DNA of 64,000 nt from Endocalyx cinctus (GCA_001600455.1 BCKC01000011.1:461835-525834), one strand, 5' to 3'. Positions 24,310 to 37,058 are shown, counted from the first letter of the stretch. The notes: generated by a model not told the origin, from the letters alone. Numbers and translations: made by a program.

Positions 24310-24811
24310 TCAACCTTTGAATTTGGCAAGCGAGTCCTATTTTTTTTTTTTTTTCCATTTCCCAACCAAAATAAGAAAGTCTCCTAGTTAGCGCACCCAA
24401 CTCCAAATAAATAAGCCCCCGTATCGATAAAACATACAGCGGTAACTTTCTTGACACTTTTAGCGCTGATATTACGCTCGCCGGCTTGCTTCGAGTCGAT
24501 CGCCGCCTCCTTCATCAGCCTGCGCCCGTAAACAAACGTTAAGATAATTATTCCAGATTCGACGCGTCGTTTCGGGAGAAATACGTACGTTTGCATAAAG
24601 AGGACGTAATCGAGAAATATCTGCGCGTCCAAAACGTATAGTTCGTCAGCGCGCGCGCTCGAGACGACGCGACTTGTATCCGGCGGGATAAAAAGGACCG
24701 AAGGGTTTCGCTTACCATCACATCCACGTTCTTGCTCACGTTGCATTTCGAATGCGCCTTTACGATTTTCTTCACCGTCGCCCTGGGGTATAGTTTCTGT
24801 CCTGGCGCCAT
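24310..24811 (-). CDS. CENP-W: CENP-W-type histone-fold kinetochore protein, four small exons
   Basis: Assembled from splice signals: exons 24811-24716 (96 nt), 24620-24589 (32 nt), 24519-24438 (82 nt) and 24336-24310 (27 nt), total 237 nt, 78 residues. All phases agree, with donors GTAAGC, GTACGT and GTATGT. The product reads MAPGQKLYPRATVKKIVKAH, then SKCNVSKNVDVM, IFLDYVLFMQTLMKEA, AGERNISAKSVKKVTA and DSLAKFKG. This is the single histone-fold layout of CENP-W, including the R-x-TVKKI start, the FLDYVLF helix and the ISAKSVKKVT C-terminal helix. In the family it pairs with CENP-T in the inner kinetochore CCAN and bends centromeric DNA. The exons are so short that no single reading frame reveals the gene. 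Confidence 0.87.
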
Positions 24812-25440
24812 ATTTTTTTTTTTTGTCTAGTCATATAAAAGCGAATTTTTTTTGCGTTGATCCGTTGACGTTGCTGGTAGTTGGTGATGTTGTTGATGTT
24901 TAGAAGTAGGTCGTCGACGTGGAAAACAAAGTAAAGAAAGCCCCACCAATCGGAATTGGTACCTACTAAGAAAACATCCTAGCAGCCCTGGCAGCTCCTT
25001 GAAGGGAGCTTGGGCCATGGGATATGAACTAGTACTTATTCAGCTAGTCCAATCGCACCCACTAAAAGCTCGTCATCGACGCTCACGCGATCATTACTGT
25101 GTACATTAAATGAACCTCTCTTCTAAGGGTCTCGAGATACATTCCCTGATATCTTCACAGGTATTGAATACATCACGTCACCTGTTCTTAAGGATACGGT
25201 AATGCTTTAGATAATGATTAAATTTTCCTTCTTCTGAAGTCTTTAATTTTCTTAAAAAAAAAAAGGTCACAAATTAGCCTAACTAAAGAAGCTTGGAGTT
25301 CATGAAGTTATATAAGCAAGCCACATGCATCAAGTTTCCGCCTCTATTAAAACCAAAGTAGGATATACGTACAAATGAATTTACAAATCCAAGAAACGAA
25401 CCAACCCAGCGTTAAAAGACTTAGAGATCGGTAGAGAATC
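24812..25440. other. Divergent intergenic CENP-W/SWIM gene
   Basis: Spacer of 0.63 kb that must hold both promoters. An A/T run lies just upstream of the CENP-W ATG and another A-run near 25255. No gene is supported. Confidence 0.5.
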
Positions 25441-26157
25441 ATGCCCTCCTCCTCTCTCCCCACACCCAGGACATTCCTCACCTCCCTCCTCAACACATTA
25501 GGACAATCTCCTCCCCCCACAAGCACCAACACCACCCCCAACCCCCTAAGAAACCTCCCACCCAACAACAAATATCTCTTCGCTACCTTGCATACCATCT
25601 ACCCTTCTCTCCTCCTCCCTTCTCTCGACCTCCTAGACCGAGGCTACGTCTCACGTATAGTGGTGTCTCCTACTTCTCCTTCTCCTTCTCCTTCATCTCA
25701 GTCATCAAACCAAAACCAAAACTACCACTACTACATAGTCCGCTCATCTTCTTCCTCTTCCTCTTCCACGACCCCGGAAAAACACTACGTAGTCCGCCTC
25801 TCGGCCTGGAACTGCAGCTGCGCCGCTTTCGCCTTCTCGTTCTGTTCTTCTTTACCGCCATCATCATCATCATCGTCGTCATCGTCGTATTTCTCTTCGG
25901 ATTCTTCCCATCGCTCTCGTCAAGAAGAAGAGAATAGGGCACGGGAATTCGGCGGCTTAAGTTTTGACGGGTACGAAGGAATAGCAACAGCAGGAGAAGG
26001 AGAAGGACAAGAAAAAGGAGACGTAAAACCACCTCCTTGTTGCAAACATCTTCTCGCTTGCGTCCTGGCCGAGAGGTGTTCGGGTTTGTTGAACGCGTAC
26101 GTGGAGGAGAGGGTCGTAGATAGGGAGGAAGGGGCTGGGTTGGTGGTTGAGTTATGA
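25441..26157 (+). CDS. SWIM zinc-finger protein, probable Sws1/Shu2-type recombination factor
   Basis: Single exon, 238 residues. A zinc-binding SWIM signature is split by an insert: C125-x-C127 in LSAWNCSCAAF, and C201-x-H203-x-x-A206 in CCKHLLACVLA. The CxHxxA ending is the extended form typical of Sws1/Shu2. Upstream, KYLFATLHTIYPSLLLPSLDLLDRGYVSR is a leucine-rich helical segment that fits this fungal family. Members act with Rad51 paralogues in the Shu complex to promote Rad51-dependent recombination. Poly-Ser runs at about residues 75-112 and 135-160 expand the spacing between domains and are coded by TCN/ATC repeats. SWIM assignment is firm; the Sws1/Shu2 role is inferred from the motif. 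Confidence 0.75.
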   Translation: MPSSSLPTPRTFLTSLLNTLGQSPPPTSTNTTPNPLRNLPPNNKYLFATLHTIYPSLLLPSLDLLDRGYVSRIVVSPTSPSPSPSSQSSNQNQNYHYYIVRSSSSSSSSTTPEKHYVVRLSAWNCSCAAFAFSFCSSLPPSSSSSSSSSYFSSDSSHRSRQEEENRAREFGGLSFDGYEGIATAGEGEGQEKGDVKPPPCCKHLLACVLAERCSGLLNAYVEERVVDREEGAGLVVEL

Positions 26158-26823
26158 CGTCTTTTCCTCATTCACCGTCTCTGTAGCCTTTGGCCTTTTA
26201 TTTTATTTTATTTCGTTTCGTTAAGAGAGAAAGAGAGGGAGAGCTGGAGCTAAGAGTGTGATGAGCTGGTTTAGGGGCTAAGATGAAGCAAAAGCTTGGA
26301 TGAATGAGTCAAATGAATAATGAAATGTATAAAGTATAAAGTTATTTGACCCCCAATACACAGTCACATGAACATGAGTATCTAATTTCCCTTAGTTTTT
26401 TCAAGTCATCGGCAAGAAGATCACGCGGGTATCGAAAATATGTCCGCAATTTCAATCTACAAGATCGAACACCCTCATGAAGCAAAGTAACCTGCGGCCT
26501 GAATCAAAGCCGCACGTCTCTCTATTACCTATTTACTTGTTTTTGTCGTGTTGCATCATCCCGCGAACTCACTAAACTAAAGTTCTCGAGAAACTCTTTT
26601 TTGTTGTTTTCTCTCCCAACCTCCTGACCTTCTAAATATACTCCCGACGTCGAAGCCAGAAGAAGCGGTCAGTTTTAAATCGGTTGGCGATATTCATATG
26701 ATACACGGTAGATAAAGGGGGGTCGGGAGATATTGAAATGTTCTTGTTTCGTTCTTACTCTTCTTGTTCCCCCCGCAAGATATCATTATCATGCTTTTGC
26801 TTTATACTCCCCTCGTCCGTTCC
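26158..26823. other. Convergent 3' spacer SWIM/RPN8
   Basis: Spacer between convergent genes with AT-rich 3' flanks. Frames extending into it from 26738 are antisense to RPN8 or its trailer. I see no feature here. Confidence 0.5.
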
Positions 26824-28070
26824 TTATTTCTTCTTCTCCTTATCGCCGACCTTATCCGACGAGTCCCCGTTCACGCCGTTAGCGCCGTCCTTCTTATCCT
26901 TCTCGTCCTTGCTCGCGGCGGCGGCAGCGGCGGCTTCTTCTTTCTTGGCTTCTTTTTCCTCCTGCTGCTGCCGGTTCTGGATCTTGTTCTCGATCAGATC
27001 GTGGAACGCGGTGATGGCGCGGATGAGACTGCTGAGGTAGATGGCCAGCAGCTGATCGTTCGTTTTGACGCTCATCGCGTAGCTCAGCTCGCTCACGTTC
27101 TCGCCTTCCGTGCCGGCCTTCCTGCTGTCGCCCGGCTTGGGCGTCGACAGGTTCGGTAGCAGGTTGAATATGTCCTGCAGGTTTCCTAAGACGGCGTGGT
27201 TCACCGGCAGCTGACCGTCCTGCACTTTTTGTAAGTAGGCCTGAATCTCGCGCAGGCGTAGGTGCAACCCTTGTAGCGATTGGAGCTGGTTGGTGATGCG
27301 GGTGGATAACGTGCCGATCGCTACGTCCCTGATGTCGCGAAGTAGGTGTTCTACACCGATCTCTTCGGCTTCCTCGGCTTCAATCGTAGAGGGGGTGTGT
27401 ACGAAAGTCTTCGATGTTGTCGTACCATCCTATAGTTTTCATTTATCGCAAAAAGTCAGTCTTCTGAGCGTATGTATAGATAACCAGGGCGAGTAGGTAA
27501 AAGCTTAGGAATGAAACGTACATCCTTGATCTCTTCTACAGCAAAGTATGCATCGGTCGGTACTCCCGACTCTTTAGGTTGGACATCGATGATAACGAGT
27601 AACGGGTTTGGTGTGTATCGCTTGAATAACTCGTTGATCTCGAGATCGGATGCGCGCAGCTTCGGGCCGGAGTGGTACCAGCCTATCAATTTCTCCCGGG
27701 CGTTGACCTTCTTGAACATGTCGTTCATGTTCTCGACGTAGTTGTGATCTAAGAACCATACGGTAGGGTCATCGTTGTCCTCCTCGAAGGGAACTATATA
27801 TTTCGCGCAGCGTATCTTGGTCAGTCTAATTCGGGTCGAAGGTACAGAGGAAATATAAATTGGAATAAAGAGAGGGGCAAACAAACCTGCGAAGCTGTTG
27901 GATACCCGGACATTCTTCCCATCGTTCTGACCTAACAATACACCGACGACTCGCTTCCGTGTCCCTTTGGCTACTCGGTTGTAATGGTCGACTACGGAGA
28001 GGAGAACGAGGGGAGCGACTGTGACATTTCTACTAACGAAAGACAGGGTTTCCGCTGTCGTGGCAGGCAT
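26824..28070 (-). CDS. RPN8: 26S proteasome regulatory lid subunit RPN8
   Basis: Three exons, 28070-27887, 27793-27522 and 27429-26824, give 353 residues. The MPN domain begins [20 protein letters not shown] and continues [59 protein letters not shown] and [10 protein letters not shown]. The JAMM metal site is degenerate (HSG where Rpn11 has HSH), as expected for this non-catalytic partner of RPN11. The C-terminal half contains the lid helices, and a Lys/Ala/Glu-rich tail ([16 protein letters not shown]...) ends DKEKKK. It forms the RPN8-RPN11 heterodimer over the proteasome entry. Exon 1 ends GCA-G and exon 2 restores FAVPFEED. Confidence 0.95.
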
Positions 28071-28814
28071 CTTGAAGTATTTATTAAAATAATCAGACAG
28101 ATTATATCAAAGAAAAAGAATAGGAATTTAAGAAAGAGGAATTATTATTCTTTTGGTTGGTAGATATTGATGAAGAGATATGATGACATGAATTATTATC
28201 TGAGAGAGAGGCTACTTTAGGTATGTGCTGTAAGTGCTGTACTGTAACTAGTTACCTCTTACATAAGGTGAACTATCTCGAAGTACGTACGTGATGAGGC
28301 TGCCTTCTCTCAACTTAAAAAAAATCCCAATCCCGGTCAAGCTAAATTCTTAATCGGGGTTAGCGCTATACGATTGATGTAAACGTGGCTTAAGACTAAG
28401 TTCAGTGTGGCTGGTGGTATTTGGGGAGCTTTGGCCAATTAACAGCCCTGAAGCTTACATCAGAGGTGAGGTGGGGGCTAGGGGGATAAAGGAACCTTAG
28501 AAATAACTAAGCTAAACCTTATATACCAAAACAAGCTAGATCAGTTCGGCTTAGTCGATCTTCAGTTAAGTGACTGACTAAGCTATATTTTATGTGTAAG
28601 TACTCCGTACTCCGTAAGTAACAACAGTTTTTAGAACGGTTTATATTAAACGGTTGAATCTAACAAGAACTAGTCCCTTATACTTAAGTTCTCATAAGGA
28701 TACAATAATTCACGTTATCTTAAAACAAAGGGAAATATGTTCAAGTTTCATCACTTGTTTACCCAATATTCCTTTACAATACTAAGTGGCTGATAGAGGA
28801 GCAGTACGTGTGAA
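28071..28814. other. Intergenic RPN8 to trypsin-fold gene
   Basis: AT-rich spacer. It includes two overlapping copies of TACTCCGTA at 28601-28616. It carries the RPN8 promoter and the trailer of the accessory gene; nothing else is supported. Confidence 0.5.
28601..28616. repeat. Overlapping double TACTCCGTA word
   Basis: Two copies of the 9-mer TACTCCGTA share two bases (28601-28609 and 28608-28616). The reverse complement TACGGAGTA recurs as single copies in other spacers of this window. Confidence 0.8.
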
Positions 28815-30764
28815 TCACCTCTTCCGTGTATTACGTTCCCGCCGGAGTTCCATAGTGCTATTAATGGTACCATATCCTGAGTCAAACAACGGGGGCGTTG
28901 ACGACGGGGGTGTTGAGAATTGACCGCTATCACAATTTATTGGGACAGGATTCACTGGATCAAAGTCATATGATATCATATCATCCAATAGTAGTCCCAT
29001 GATGTGGGCACACGAGTTTTCAATCACCCGGCTTTGCTGTGAGTTAGAGGCTTCGCGGTGGCGCCAGTTTTGAATGAGTTCCGTATCCTGTAATGTCTTG
29101 GCGTGCAGGATATCAATGATACTGGGTAACTCGACCTTCAGAGCGCCCAACCGCTCTTTTATATCCTGAAATATTCGGTGCATGGGTATGACATAGCATC
29201 CTCCGAAACTATCGGAAGCGACGAGGTGGCCGTAAATTTCGAAACTATCTGCGTCGATAATCCACGAGCCAGAGTCCCCATCTCGTATAGCTGTGTCTGT
29301 TCAAATTAGTTAGCGACCATAAAGACTAAAGTTTTAAAAGGCCTTATACACACCTGTCGTATCACTCATTGTAACCATGAAAGCGTCTGTAAACTCCTCT
29401 CCCGTTTCAACGAGAATTTGAACCGGACTAGCAGATAACTGGGCCTTTATACGACCCCTGGAACCAACGAGAATGAAGACCGACCTAGTACCGGTCTTTC
29501 CAGGCTCTTTTTGAGATACGGTGAGAGTTCTTTTATTATCTTCTAGGACATAGTTCATTTCGTAGATTGATGGTTCAAATAGCGCCCAATCGTAGCACTG
29601 AGCCGCACTATTAATACCTTCTTCTTTCTTTGGGTACTCAACTTCCCCAAGTGGCAATGGGTCAAGGAATTGCAAGGTATCTTCGTCGTCGTCACCGCCG
29701 TCGTCATCATCGTCATCAGAATGAGTGTTACCGAGCAACTCATACGTCATTCCGAAGTCTACATTTTCTGAAAACTCCTCGCTGTCGGCAATATCCAGTC
29801 GGTTCTCCTGTAGGGTCCGTACGCTGATTGAGAGTCGATCAATCGCCGTTTCCAACGTTTTGGTGGCAGGGGTGAAGTTATCATCCGTTGATAATTCTTC
29901 TATACTTTCATTGGTGACCAGCTCACTCACAACGTGACCTGCGGTCAATCCAAATATCTTGATATCTCCTACAGCCGTAACAATCTTGATAAGCCCGCCA
30001 CAGGTTGCCTCTCGTTTTCGGCCGTCGCCATGTTCAAGATAGACGGGGATGCCACATAGGGTAGCAGTTTGCCGATGTTCGGCAGAGAAGAACGTAGTAT
30101 CGGAGACTACCTTAATCGATGAATCAGCAGCGCGGAGCCTAGGTGCATTTCCGAAAACAGCCACCTCGAACGATGGTTCGACGGAATTCGTTGATTGGCA
30201 AATATCCCTCACAATGTCCTGTTTTGCAAACTGTTGTATCAAGAATTTTTGATCGGGCTGGCAGAAAACGGCAATGTGAGGTCGTGCATCTTCGTCTGAT
30301 TCTCCTAACATCACAAGACGCGTGGCCATCGGTTTATACTGTGAGTCTGATTTGCGATGTGTTCGTATGTGCTCTAACAACAGTCTGTTAAAGTGAGGCT
30401 GTACAGTTTGGAATTGGTCTATAGTGCGTTGATCGATCTCTTTGTTAATGATTGATAATCTCCTCTCCTTCTTGGAATAGGAGAGGGCTCGGATAAAACG
30501 AGCCTTCACACTAACAGGCACGGTCCTTTTATCAGGTGTCCCCAACTGAGAACTGTATCCAGAATCAACAAAGTTGCTTGTTTGGGCTTCTGGAGACGTA
30601 GGTAGTAGTGGCTGGACAATTTCTTCGGGCCTGGGACCTTGAGATCTCACTGCGTCGTTTGAATCTTGCGAAGGGACAGGCTGAGAAGACGTGTTTCTGG
30701 GGTGGCTAAGGTCTAAGCAAGACAAAGTCCTCGTGTCCAAGTATTCTGCCATCTCTGCCGTCAA
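28815..30764 (-). CDS. Uncharacterised fungal protein with trypsin-like serine protease fold
   Basis: Two exons, 30764-29354 and 29290-28815, give 628 residues. The join over GTGTGT...CACAG restores TTAIRDGDSGSWIID. A complete chymotrypsin-type triad is visible: His277 in GLTAGHVVSE, Asp392 in CYDWALFEP and Ser477 in DGDSGSW, followed by YGHLVASDSFGGCYVIP. There is no signal peptide. The first ~270 residues are a separate conserved-looking domain (RLVMLGESDEDARPHIAVFCQPDQ onward, ending TLCGIPVYLEHG). An Asp-rich loop (DDDDDDGGDDDED) sits before the Asp region. I know this architecture as a common uncharacterised fungal family of cytoplasmic type. Protease activity is inferred from the triad only. 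It is divergent to the membrane-anchored protein at 31286. Confidence 0.8.
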
Positions 30765-31285
30765 ATTGTAGAGTCCAATTAAAATTGTATCTTGCTTCTG
30801 GGAAAGGATTACAAGAAAATTAAGATTTGAGTGAAAATAAAAATATGCAAACTGTTGGACAAATACTCAATACATACTTAGTTAAGTGGCTCGGTTGATT
30901 ATTAGCATATTGAGGGGGGCTGGGGGGAAACCCCTCAGGAGTCGCCTGAGATGTTCTGTCGCAGGGGTAGAAGGGTTGTCAAATCAGAGACGTTGATATG
31001 CAGTGTAGGCAGTGCTCTGCTCACCAGCAAATCAGGTCTGAAAAACATGCGCACTGCCCCAATATCAAATCTAAGCCCTGTGAGAGCACTCAAGTCACCG
31101 GTTTTTGCACTTGAGTTAGGCTGTCATTGCCGAGTAGGTAACTGCGCGAGCCCGCCAATTTTACCGGGTTGAAAAAGAGGTCCCGCTGCTCTCAAAATTT
31201 ATAATCCGACAATAAAGTTCCACCGAATATCCAGTGTCTCATTAAAAAAAAGAAGAAAAAAAGTGAGAGAGAGAAGAGCCATAAT
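30765..31285. promoter_or_regulatory. Shared divergent promoter region of accessory pair
   Basis: Region of 521 bp between the divergent starts. It holds nested inverted repeats: TGAGGGG (30911-30917) against CCCCTCA (30931-30937), and CTCAGG (30934-30939) against CCTGAG (30945-30950). A 73-codon plus-strand frame at 30951-31172 has no recognisable content. A bidirectional promoter is inferred from the layout only. Confidence 0.4.
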
Positions 31286-32567
31286 ATGGCTTTCTCAACC
31301 GCCGCCGTCTATCCTCTCGCTCAAGTCTCGCGAGAAGACCTCGCAAGCGTGTGCGAGGTCTTGTGGGGGTGGAGACCTTGCGCCGAGTGGGTTTCGGACT
31401 CGGCCTGCCAGCGACGATCTCCACCTGCGGAGTGCGATTGCCTCAGGGCCGAGAAGCTAGAGCCATTTTTCGACTACTACAAAAATATGACAGCTTTCTA
31501 TGTCCCGGATTTAATGCGGGATTCCTCTCCGGCGCTGAGAAGTCACCGTGATCTCGTCGACATCATCCGACTCATCCAATCCAGGGTGAAAATGTCTAGA
31601 TCAAGGCTGACCGAATTTTATTTTACTCGCCGTCATCATCTCGATTTACTAATAGGTGGGATACCGGAGAGCGACAAGGGTCGAGCATTCTGTTTAGCAG
31701 CTGGGATTGTCACCATGTCCCAGTGCTCCGCCGAGGAACAAGGAGATGGTTTGCTTGAGGCGGGGCGTCAACCTAGTGTATGGCGGAGTGATACGTCCTT
31801 GTCGCAGTTTCTCGCGTCCGTAATCCGCAAACGTCCACAGCTAACCATGGACATCGACGGTGATACGAGGATAGAACGCGAACTCCGTTTAGCCTCCATA
31901 ACAGCTAAGCGGCTTATAAATGTTGCGAACCTAAGAATAATTCGTACCGACAATTTGCGGGATCACCTTTTTCTAGACGAAAAAATGGGAACGGTATCGG
32001 TGTATCACTGTACAAGTGCTTTGAAGGAACATTTACGGGCGGCTCAACAGGGTAGCACACTAACTCAGTAAGTATATTTCTGTACGAAGTCAAGTCCTAT
32101 CTATATATAATAGCGGTGAAGTGGCTTACCTTTTAACCTTTTCAAGTAGCGCTACGTTGCCAACGGAGCTCATCATCGAGACACTTAACTCGATTCACGC
32201 GGTTTTGTTTCCGATGGACCGCGACTCTCAGACCATTCTGCGCCGCCTCGTTTCGAAAAGCGGCTTTGACCCGGACATGCGCCGGGTTGATTATACAACC
32301 AGTCTTCGAAACTGGCACCCGTCTGCGGACTATCAGTATTGGGGCTCCCGACTCATGGATTTATACGATGAGTTGGAAAACCCCGCTCCGAGAAGACCTT
32401 TCCAGAAGTGGATCGAGCGCAAGAGCGGTGCTCGATACATGATGATGGCTACTTTGGCAGGTGTTATACTGGCGGTGGTACTTGGGATTTTTGGGCTCGC
32501 CGTTAGCATTTTTCAAGCGTGGGTTACGTGGCAGCAGTGGAAACACCCTCTGGAGAAAAATTCGTAG
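31286..32567 (+). CDS. Uncharacterised fungal protein with single C-terminal membrane anchor
   Basis: Two exons: 31286-32067, then 32147-32567 (or from 32150, since tandem acceptors CAAG and TAG differ by one codon). The product is about 400 residues. The body has WGWRPCAEW, PPAECDCLRAEKLEPFFDYY, FYVPDLMRDSSPALRSHRDLVDIIRLIQ, FCLAAGIVTMSQCSAEEQGD and, in exon 2, LPTELIIETLNSIHAVLFPMDRDS. One hydrophobic helix near the end (about 361-386, RYMMMATLAGVILAVVLGIF...) is followed by a short polar tail, so it is probably tail-anchored. I recognise it as a widespread, lineage-expanded family of Sordariomycetes with no assigned function. It is head-to-head with the trypsin-fold gene. Confidence 0.75.
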
Positions 32568-34384
32568 TGTAGTTCACGGTGACGTATGTACATAGACAGA
32601 ACTACTTGTGACGAGTGCAGTCGTTACTTTCTTATAGAAGTAGGTAAGGTGCACTGGAAGAATAACTTACTAACCGTACTTTATCTACAGTGGAAATTCT
32701 ACTGTAGAACTTCTTTAAGTACACATTTAAACGTGCTGTACCAAAGTACGCCAAATTAGGCTTAGTGTACTTATAGTTTATCGAGTCTTATATCAAGGTC
32801 GAACAGTTTAACAATCAATACTAGCAATGAAGTTTCCTATCAATCCTATACTATTCAGCGTTCAAGGCCATTAAATCCTTTTTTTCCCTCACTATATGTA
32901 TTTTGATCAGAGCCTTGGAGACTCCCTTGCAGCCTTGGTCAGGTCTTCCTGTAAGTTGCAAGCTTACCTCTAGTGATAGTTTAGTAACCTGTCAGACTTT
33001 GCTACGCTATATGATTACATCCATACGGAGTACAGCTACTAATAATAAAAATAGCGCTGGACTACGGAATAAAGGATGAACGGCACGGAAGTAGAGCCTT
33101 AACAATGTTGTATCCATTATACTCAAATAGTATTAAGCAGGCAGGAAATAATGTTACCTGGTTATCAGAATAGCTTGTTCAGCTGAGTAAGTTCGCGTGA
33201 AGAAAAAGCATGAATTTATACCTTCTAGAATAATTTCGCTGAAGCTGATTTGGAATTTGAATGTTACGAATCTGGCACTTTTGTGTTTATTCGATAGTAA
33301 TATGATTATTATTATCTATCATACGTGTATATAAAAATCCCTCTTATACTACGTACACCTAGTTATCTCTCATTATCTTCTTTAGACATCATCAAGTACG
33401 ATGATGCTTGTATATCCTAAAAGACTTGACGGTCAAATGGAACAATATATAGATTAGTACTTATTTATACGTAGTCGGTTGTTGAAGTTCTAAGCTACAT
33501 ACTAGCTACTTATAGTATTCCCGGACCGCTATATTCATCGAGATAGCCGAGCTCTATTAGCTAAGGTCCACTAATATACTTACCTAGGTTAGGACGGGTA
33601 GGTAAGTATATATCACATCATACAGTTTAAATAGCGTAATTTATTAGCTACCTACCTACTTGTAGGTATTAATCTTTTCTGTGTTAAGTAATATATAGTG
33701 TACTTAAGTACCTAGATATACATACGAGGGGACGGGGTTACGGGTAAGCTTTGCTAAATTATACTGCACGGTAGGCTTTACCCCCACTATTCTAACGCCC
33801 TCGCAACACTCTACCACGCATTTTCAGCCAATAGGAATGGCTAATTGGAACCACCTCGGAGCTATGGTACCTAGAAAAAGTTACTTAGTATAGTAATCCA
33901 CTTCTTATCGGTATAGCAAAGGTTCCATATCTTAGTGTAGAAAAAGCTTTATGATTTGTTACGAGTAACATTTTGATGTAGCGACCTACTTAAGTTAGGT
34001 ACTTAAGTACGTAGTATACTTGGAATTTAACGCTATACAGTACAAGTAAAAAAGTAACTCGGTAACTTGGCTACAGCCTACTAAAATTATCGCAACCTGT
34101 CCGCCCGAACTCGCTGAATATTATTTCTCAATCTTCTTTTTTCTCTTTTACCCGTCTTCTCTCTCCCTCTCTCTTTTCCTTCCTTTCCTTTTGAAGGAAG
34201 TCTTGTTTACTTTATTACTTACGTATATACCATACTTCTGTCCACCTTTCTTTTTTTCCGATAATCCAACGCCTTTCGGACCCTCTCCCCTCAATACCTT
34301 CTTTTCTCTCCTCTCCTCTCCCATAAGCTACCCTTCTTTTCCCCAACCCCAAATTACCGAGGTCAAGCTTCAATTCTCTTCAAA
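32568..34384. other. Intergenic upstream of adenylate kinase
   Basis: AT-rich spacer of 1.8 kb. It is dense in TAGGTACC/CTACCTACTT words (about 33590-33720), has TACGGAGTAC at 33024-33033, and CT-rich promoter tracts at 34135-34330 just before the adenylate kinase start. No gene is supported. Confidence 0.5.
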
Positions 34385-35599
<1,215 letters not shown>

Positions 35600-37058
35600 A
35601 TGCGTATATGTGGTCCTTTGTTTTTAAAGCAATTTAAAGCGTGAAAAGAAATGAAAAACAAAAAAAAAAAACGAAAAAGAAATTTCCTCCCTCGGGGGAA
35701 AAACGAAACCGACGATTTGAGAGACATGATGGATGGGTAGACAGCGGAGGAATAATTTGTACATTTTAAAAGAAAATACCTGGAAAGAAATCCAAGCTTT
35801 TTTTTTTTTTTCTTTACTTCTTGTTTTCCCCTTTTCCTATTTTCTTTTTTTCTTCCATCCCTTCCCTTCTAAAACTTTCAATTTCTCCGTCCATCTGCGA
35901 TCTATCCTAGGATAACGAAAGAAAGAAAAACGGAGGGGAGGGAGGAAGAGAGGAGCCGAAAATTCTCTCTTTCGAGTCTCGATTGGAAGTAGGAAAAAAA
36001 AAAAGGGGGGGGGAAGGGGGAGGACGTGAGAAGTGAATATAAAAAAAAAAAAGAGAAAAAATATTCAAACGACCTACAATAATATCCATGCGTCGCGCTG
36101 GGGAGATCGGTATGAAGATGTACGAAAGAACAAAAAAAACTTTTCCCAGACAGATATATAAAAGAAGACAAGAAAAAAAAAAAACTTATTTACCTGTATG
36201 AGATATCTTCTTTTCTTTTACTCAAAGGGAGAAGGGGAGGGAAAATAACTGTGAATGAAAATAGTAAGTGAATGTATAGACTTTGTTTTTATAATTGTTT
36301 CCCCCTGAATCTAGTTACGAAGTAAAAAAAGGGGGAAGTGGAGTAGAAAGTAGAGTGTTGGGAGAGGTTTGAGTCAAGATGGAAAACGAATGATGCTTTT
36401 TTTTTTTTTTTTTTTTTTTCATATCTGTACCTTGCGTATTCAACTACCCTACATCCCCAATACTTCTTTCTATCTGTATTCAACCAATGACTGGTGCGTA
36501 GTGTTCTGAGCATCTACGAATCATACATATGTATATGAGGACATAAATATCGATTTCACTCAGGGTTATCTTCACATCACACCATGACAGATTAAATCTA
36601 GATCTAAGTAAGGATGGGTTCGAACTAGGAAGTAGTGATTTTCCTATCATATCTTTCTACCGTTTCTACGAACTTCAATCATCTTTTCATTCCTAGGCCC
36701 CCCTAATTCTTTCTTTCTGCACCCCCTTATCTTATAGTATACTTTTTTTGTTTCTCTATCGAACAGCACATATAGATATACAGATAAATGAAACTGGCTT
36801 TTAAAAACGAAATAGAATAAAAACATCCTGCGTTTTTATAATTTATAAAAGAAAAAAAGGGGGGTATATAGCTAACTATGCGCAGGCGCAAGAATAATAA
36901 AAAAAGAATTGCCACCCATTTCCTTGAGGATAGTTTACTTATCGAAGAGGCATTGCTCCGTTACGAAAAGACCGGAGAAAAGTAACGGCGACGAAAAAAA
37001 AGGTGTGGTGGCAGAAATGCGTCAATTTGTTTTTCTGTTCATCCTACGACGGGAATTC
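35600..37058. other. Convergent intergenic, homopolymer-rich
   Basis: Spacer between convergent ADK1 and HOOK genes. It has many A- and T-runs, a G/A-rich block at about 36000-36030 and a 23-T run at 36397-36419. Apparent frames here are Phe- or Lys-rich and come from the runs. No gene is supported. Confidence 0.5.
36397..36419. repeat. Poly-T run (23)
   Basis: Uninterrupted run of 23 T in the ADK1-HOOK 3' spacer. Its length is prone to sequencing error. Confidence 0.85.

Noticed and set aside
36600..36640. GGTTCGAAC resembling a tRNA T-loop
   Set aside because: Flanking bases do not form the T stem and no upstream tRNA body fits.
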